Position numbers and translations under genes: made by a program
Shown: positions 6,196-8,542 of the stretch, piece after piece
How positions within the stretch are numbered: position 1 is the first letter of the stretch
Layout of the letters: the number at the start of each line of letters is the position of its first letter
Notes under the pieces: generated by a model
Told to the model about the DNA's origin: nothing
Database searches by the model: none
The model's input: the letters and a program-made list of their open reading frames with translations, nothing else
Assembly (NCBI GenBank): GCA_017883105.1
Contig: JADGOF010000073.1
Coordinates: 1 to 8,542, forward strand
DNA from: Acidimicrobiales bacterium
GTDB lineage: Bacteria > Actinomycetota > Acidimicrobiia > Acidimicrobiales > RAAP-2
Reading direction: 5' to 3'
Length of the DNA stretch: 8,542 nt

Positions 6196-6924
6196 GTGGC
6201 ACTCCCGCTGGGGCAGCAGCGACCAACGCATCGGCCGGGTCTGGTCCAGTCGCGGACCTCGGCCCCGGTCCCGTTCGGTGGGGCTGCCCCCGAAGGGCTC
6301 CTTTCGCCGGACGGAGAGATCCCGCCTGAGCTCCTCGCCGATCTCTACGATCCGCGCCTGGTCATCTCCGCCGACTACGTGGGTCGGGACCGGCGTCGAC
6401 CTCGCCCCATGGAGCCGCGTGGTCCGTCAAGCCACGGACCGTCGCTACGGGTGCGCCAGGCGATCGTGGTAGTGGTGGCGACGGCGGCTGCCGTCGTCCC
6501 CTTGACGTTGATGGCGTCCCGGGCCCCGGTGCAGGCGGCACCGCAGACCTCGGCCAGCCGATCCGCGGCGACAGTGCGGCCTGCGGAGGTGGTCCGCACC
6601 CACGGGCCCCGCACCAGGCGCGCGGAGCGGGACCTTGCGCGGTCGGCGCACGTGAAGGCCTCCATTGTGCGCCCCGCTGCGGCGGTCGGCGCGGAGACGG
6701 CCGCAGGGAGACGCGCCGTGACTGCTGTACCGGCGCTCTGCGCCGGGACGGGTGAGACGATGTCGCCGGCGAGATGCGTTCGCCTCAAGGCGGCGGAGGA
6801 TCGCCGCGCCCTCCGTAGCGCCCGCCACGCGTCCAGGGTGAGACAACGGGGCCGTCGGGGGGGACTGGAACCCGCATCGCAAGTCCCGGGGGGTGATACT
6901 TCAGCGTTCGTGATGTCGCGTTGA
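6196..6924 (+). CDS. Single-pass membrane protein with juxtamembrane LLADL...DRR module; basic Ala/Arg-rich outer part
   Basis: 242 residues. The N-terminal part (about 27-67) carries the sequence ELLADLYDPRLVISADYVG followed by RDRRR, which is repeated with about 50% identity in the next gene. A helix follows at about 88-108. The remaining 130 residues are rich in Ala and Arg, with cysteines at 182 and 194, and match nothing I know. Topology: N-terminus inside, C-terminus outside. The GTG at 6196 is the only usable start before the conserved module, but its purine-rich GAGGGAG lies only 2 nt upstream, so initiation is uncertain. The strongly basic outer region and a run of seven G at 6857-6863 leave open a frameshift or decayed C-terminus. 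I am confident of the N-terminal half as coding, less so of the last 100 codons. Confidence 0.65.
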   Translation: MALPLGQQRPTHRPGLVQSRTSAPVPFGGAAPEGLLSPDGEIPPELLADLYDPRLVISADYVGRDRRRPRPMEPRGPSSHGPSLRVRQAIVVVVATAAAVVPLTLMASRAPVQAAPQTSASRSAATVRPAEVVRTHGPRTRRAERDLARSAHVKASIVRPAAAVGAETAAGRRAVTAVPALCAGTGETMSPARCVRLKAAEDRRALRSARHASRVRQRGRRGGLEPASQVPGGDTSAFVMSR

Positions 6925-6941
6925 AGGTTTCGATACTTCAG
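6895..6941 (+). repeat. Two copies of GATACTTCAG, 37 bp apart
   Basis: The copies are at 6895-6904 and 6932-6941, spanning the end of one membrane-protein gene and the short gap before its paralogue. They could be a paired binding site for the downstream gene or chance. Confidence 0.35.
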
Positions 6942-6970
6942 ATCCGAATGGAACCTGCCGATCTGATGGT

Positions 6971-8026
6971 ATGGATCCGACGCTGACGGACAGGACTGCT
7001 GTCCCATCTGCCGTTGAATCCGCCGACTCCCCCTGGCAAGACCTGTTGTACGGAGGTCCGGACGACGTTCCCGCACTCTCCGACGAGACCCTTCGGCCCG
7101 ACCTTCTGGCCGATCTGGATGCACCCGGCCTGGTCCTCTCCGAGGGGTACATCGGTCCCGATCGACGGTCCAGCGGGTTTCGGGCCCGCGTCTACCGAGC
7201 CACCTTCGGCCAACGTCGGGCGGTGCTCCGCTTCGAGGTTGCAGTGGTCGCCGCCGTGGCGGGCATCGTTACGGCATCCATCCTGTTGGTCGGTCCCGGC
7301 GGCCGCGCCTCGGCGACCGCCGATCACCGTGCGGCGCCGTCGAGCCGTACCCTCAGCGGCACTCCCTCACTGACCGCACCGCCGGTGGCCGCTGCACCGG
7401 CACCCACCACCACGGCTCCGGCACCCACCACCACCACGGCTCCGGCACCTACCAGCACCGTTCCGGCACCCACCACCACCGTGGCTCCTGCCCCGGCGGC
7501 CACGACTCCTGTGCCGGTGCCTGCCGCGGCACCGTCCACCGCGCCCCTCACTCCCGAGCAGATGGGCGCCCAGGCGCTGACCCTGGTCCGCTACCCATGG
7601 CAGAACATCCCCGGCTACACGATTCAGTTCCTTCCCATCTCGGACGCACCGTCTCCGGGCTTCTACGGCAACACGACCTTCACCTGGGGCCAGGCCGGCG
7701 GGACCTCGGTCTTGTACGTCTATCCGGGCGAGACGGTGGAGAGGCTGGCCGCCATCACCGCCTTCGAGATCGGGCACGAAGTCGATGCCGCGGCCGTGGA
7801 GCCCCAGGGCGGTGAGGCTCAGATCGAGGACATCCTGGGCATTCATCCCGCCAGCTGGGCCCCCAACTGTGACTGCGCCGAGCAGGGATTCCTCTCGGGT
7901 TGGTATGCCGCTGCGTTCTCCAATTACTGGTCGCCGGGCGTGGGCAATTGGAGCCAGGTGGCGCCTGAGCCGAGCGGAGCGGTGCTGGCCGCGGTCGAGC
8001 CCTGGTTGAACCCAACCATCGCATGA
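6971..8026 (+). CDS. Single-pass membrane protein with Pro/Thr stalk and degenerate zinc-peptidase-like ectodomain
   Basis: 351 residues in this order: a cytoplasmic tail with LLADLDAPGLVLSEGYIG and PDRR (45-66), matching the preceding gene; a basic patch; a helix about 88-108; a Pro/Ala/Thr stalk 135-193; and an outer domain 194-351 that opens LTPEQMGAQALTLVRYPW. I recall actinobacterial secreted domains with a YPWQ...PG(W/Y)TI...F opening, a HELGHAVD helix and a later C-x-x-C...GDFAE. Here the matching parts read FEIGHEVD (265-272), NCDC (299-302) and GWYAAAF (310-316). The first His of HExxH is Phe and the later Glu is Ala, so a bound catalytic zinc is unlikely. The gene starts 47 nt after its paralogue, at an ATG with no Shine-Dalgarno site. 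Function is unknown: a surface binding or scaffold role rather than protease is my inference. Confidence 0.85.
   Translation: MDPTLTDRTAVPSAVESADSPWQDLLYGGPDDVPALSDETLRPDLLADLDAPGLVLSEGYIGPDRRSSGFRARVYRATFGQRRAVLRFEVAVVAAVAGIVTASILLVGPGGRASATADHRAAPSSRTLSGTPSLTAPPVAAAPAPTTTAPAPTTTTAPAPTSTVPAPTTTVAPAPAATTPVPVPAAAPSTAPLTPEQMGAQALTLVRYPWQNIPGYTIQFLPISDAPSPGFYGNTTFTWGQAGGTSVLYVYPGETVERLAAITAFEIGHEVDAAAVEPQGGEAQIEDILGIHPASWAPNCDCAEQGFLSGWYAAAFSNYWSPGVGNWSQVAPEPSGAVLAAVEPWLNPTIA
7397..7487 (+). repeat. In-gene repeat encoding PAPTTT(T)A stalk
   Basis: Four copies of CCGGCACC(C/T)ACC start at 7397, 7418, 7442 and 7463, spaced 21, 24 and 21 nt. They encode alternating 7- and 8-residue Pro/Ala/Thr units of an extended wall-spanning stalk. 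Spacings are multiples of three, so copy number can change without breaking the frame. Confidence 0.75.
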
Positions 8027-8036
8027 TCCAGTTGGT

Positions 8037-8048
8037 GGGTGTTCACCC
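8037..8048 (+). terminator. Possible weak terminator hairpin (GGGT/ACCC) followed by pyrimidine-rich tail
   Basis: GGGT-GTTC-ACCC lies 10 nt after the stop codon of the ectodomain protein and is followed by CTCTTCTGT. The stem is only 4 bp, so this is tentative. Confidence 0.25.
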
Positions 8049-8062
8049 CTCTTCTGTGCTGT

Positions 8063-8068
8063 TACCGT
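8063..8068 (+). promoter_or_regulatory. Candidate -10 box (TACCGT) for the glycosyltransferase fragment
   Basis: TACCGT fits TANNNT and would start a transcript near 8075, giving a leader of about 46 nt to the ATG at 8121. That leader contains a 7-bp hairpin at 8082-8098 (GGGCGCC/GGTGCCC, one G-T pair, CTG loop). Confidence 0.3.
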
Positions 8069-8120
8069 CCGGGGATGCGGCGGGCGCCCTGGGTGCCCCC
8101 GGACACCGAGACGATCGACA

Positions 8121-8431
8121 ATGACCCGGATTGCCCTCATCCCCAGCTCCTACCCCCCGTCGCTCGGGGGTGTCGAGGAGCTCACTCGTCACCTGGCGCT
8201 CTCCCTTGTCGAAGCCGGAGATCAGGTGGAGGTCTGGACCGGTCACCCGGACGACTCCACCCCCGAAACCGCCGAGATCCGTGACGGCATGGTCGTTCGC
8301 CGTCTTCCCATGCCGCTTCCGGCCACCAACTGGTCGGCACTCAAGCGGTCGGCAACGACGGGAACCCGTACCCTCTTCTCGCTGCGAAGCGCTGCCGCTG
8401 CGTTCCGTCCCGACGTGCTCCATGTGCAGTG
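8121..8431 (+). pseudogene. Glycosyltransferase family 4, N-terminal fragment, cut by IS3-family sequence
   Basis: The first 104 codons read as the start of a GT4 enzyme: MTRIALIPSSYPPSLGGVEE with the glycine-rich acceptor loop, a helix HLALSLVEAGDQVEVWT, a variable middle, and FRPDVLHVQC at 95-104. In the family this last strand is normally followed by FGPN or similar. Here it is followed at once, in the same frame, by IS3 OrfA sequence. The ATG is preceded by only a weak purine stretch. The gene would have encoded a sugar transferase for a surface glycan or glycolipid; this product lacks the nucleotide-sugar-binding domain and cannot be functional alone. The break is either a real insertion or a join made during assembly. 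It is not simply the other half of the GT4 remnant at 5442, which lies upstream in the wrong order and leaves about 40 residues unaccounted for. Confidence 0.8.
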
Positions 8432-8542
8432 TGAACGCCCCGGCCTCACCACGGAAGAGCGGTCAGAGCTCACCCGGCTGCGAAGGGAGAATCGACGGCT
8501 GCAGATGGACGTCGACCTGCTCAAGCGTGCAACGGCTTTCTT
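8432..8542 (+). mobile_element. IS3-family transposase OrfA, internal part (5' part missing, continues beyond window)
   Basis: The translation from about 8433 reads ERPGLTTEERSEL, then TRLRRENRRLQMDVDLLKRA and TAF. This is the hinge plus leucine-zipper segment of IS3-family OrfA, which in intact proteins follows an N-terminal helix-turn-helix of about 55-60 residues. That N-terminal part is absent. OrfA pairs with an OrfB integrase (DDE), which should lie to the right of the window. The first bases, TGAACGCCCCGG at 8432-8443, resemble the outer end of IS6110-type terminal repeats (TGAACCGCCCCGG, from memory) with one base missing, yet they are also the natural coding sequence for (G)ERPG. The family call is confident; whether 8432 is a true element end is not. 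Confidence 0.85.

Noticed and set aside
6860..6887. Minus strand contains GCGGGTTCCAGTCCCC, which resembles a tRNA or tmRNA T-arm
   Set aside because: The T-stem has a mismatch, no acceptor partner or CCA end follows, and no anticodon or D arm is present. It lies within a reading frame.
7380..7550. Tandem array that could be read as a CRISPR-like or satellite repeat
   Set aside because: The units are in frame, encode a Pro/Ala/Thr stalk and have no unique spacers.
8039..8284. 81-codon frame with an ATG at 8075 placed 6 nt after a TACCGT box
   Set aside because: The peptide is Pro/Arg-rich and overlaps the well-supported glycosyltransferase start in another frame. The box is better read as its promoter.

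Overview
The window is high-GC DNA with strong codon bias toward G/C. It looks like chromosomal DNA of an actinobacterium (Actinomycetota). Supporting traits are a B12-dependent class II ribonucleotide reductase, sortase with an LPFTG substrate, GTG starts, several genes lacking Shine-Dalgarno sites with a TANNNT box 6-7 nt before the start (leaderless style), and membrane proteins with Pro/Thr-rich stalks. The protein flavour suggests Acidimicrobiia or a neighbouring class, but this is inference, not a taxonomic result.

Layout. 1-1853 is the 3' two thirds of nrdJ. 1964-3634 holds three small plus-strand integral membrane proteins: a four-helix DUF6069-like protein, a second multi-helix protein whose N-terminus seems cut by an in-frame TGA, and a one-helix protein. 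3700-5345 is a compact sortase locus. A 99-residue secreted protein ending in LPFTG, preceded by a clear promoter and a leader of about 157 nt, faces a convergent sortase gene. Upstream of the sortase gene lies a perfect 12-bp inverted repeat that covers its most upstream ATG.

5442-6122 is a glycosyltransferase family 4 protein that has only its C-terminal, sugar-nucleotide-binding half. 6196-8026 holds two tandem single-pass membrane proteins that share a juxtamembrane cytoplasmic module (LLADL..., DRR) but have different outer parts. The second carries a Pro/Thr stalk and a domain resembling a zinc-peptidase-like family whose metal site looks destroyed. 8121-8542 begins as the N-terminal half of another GT4 glycosyltransferase. 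After about 104 codons it switches in frame into the middle of an IS3-family transposase OrfA, at a point whose DNA (TGAACGCCCCGG) resembles an IS3-type terminal repeat.

Together the region after nrdJ looks like a cell-envelope/surface neighbourhood (wall anchoring, glycan transfer, membrane-anchored ectodomains) with signs of decay and mobile-element activity: two half glycosyltransferases, one nonsense codon and one degenerate enzyme. I see no rRNA, tRNA, CRISPR array or replication origin. No complete previously undescribed system is evident. The most unusual items are the GT/transposase junction, the minimal sortase-substrate pair with its long leader and inverted repeat, and the paralogous membrane pair.
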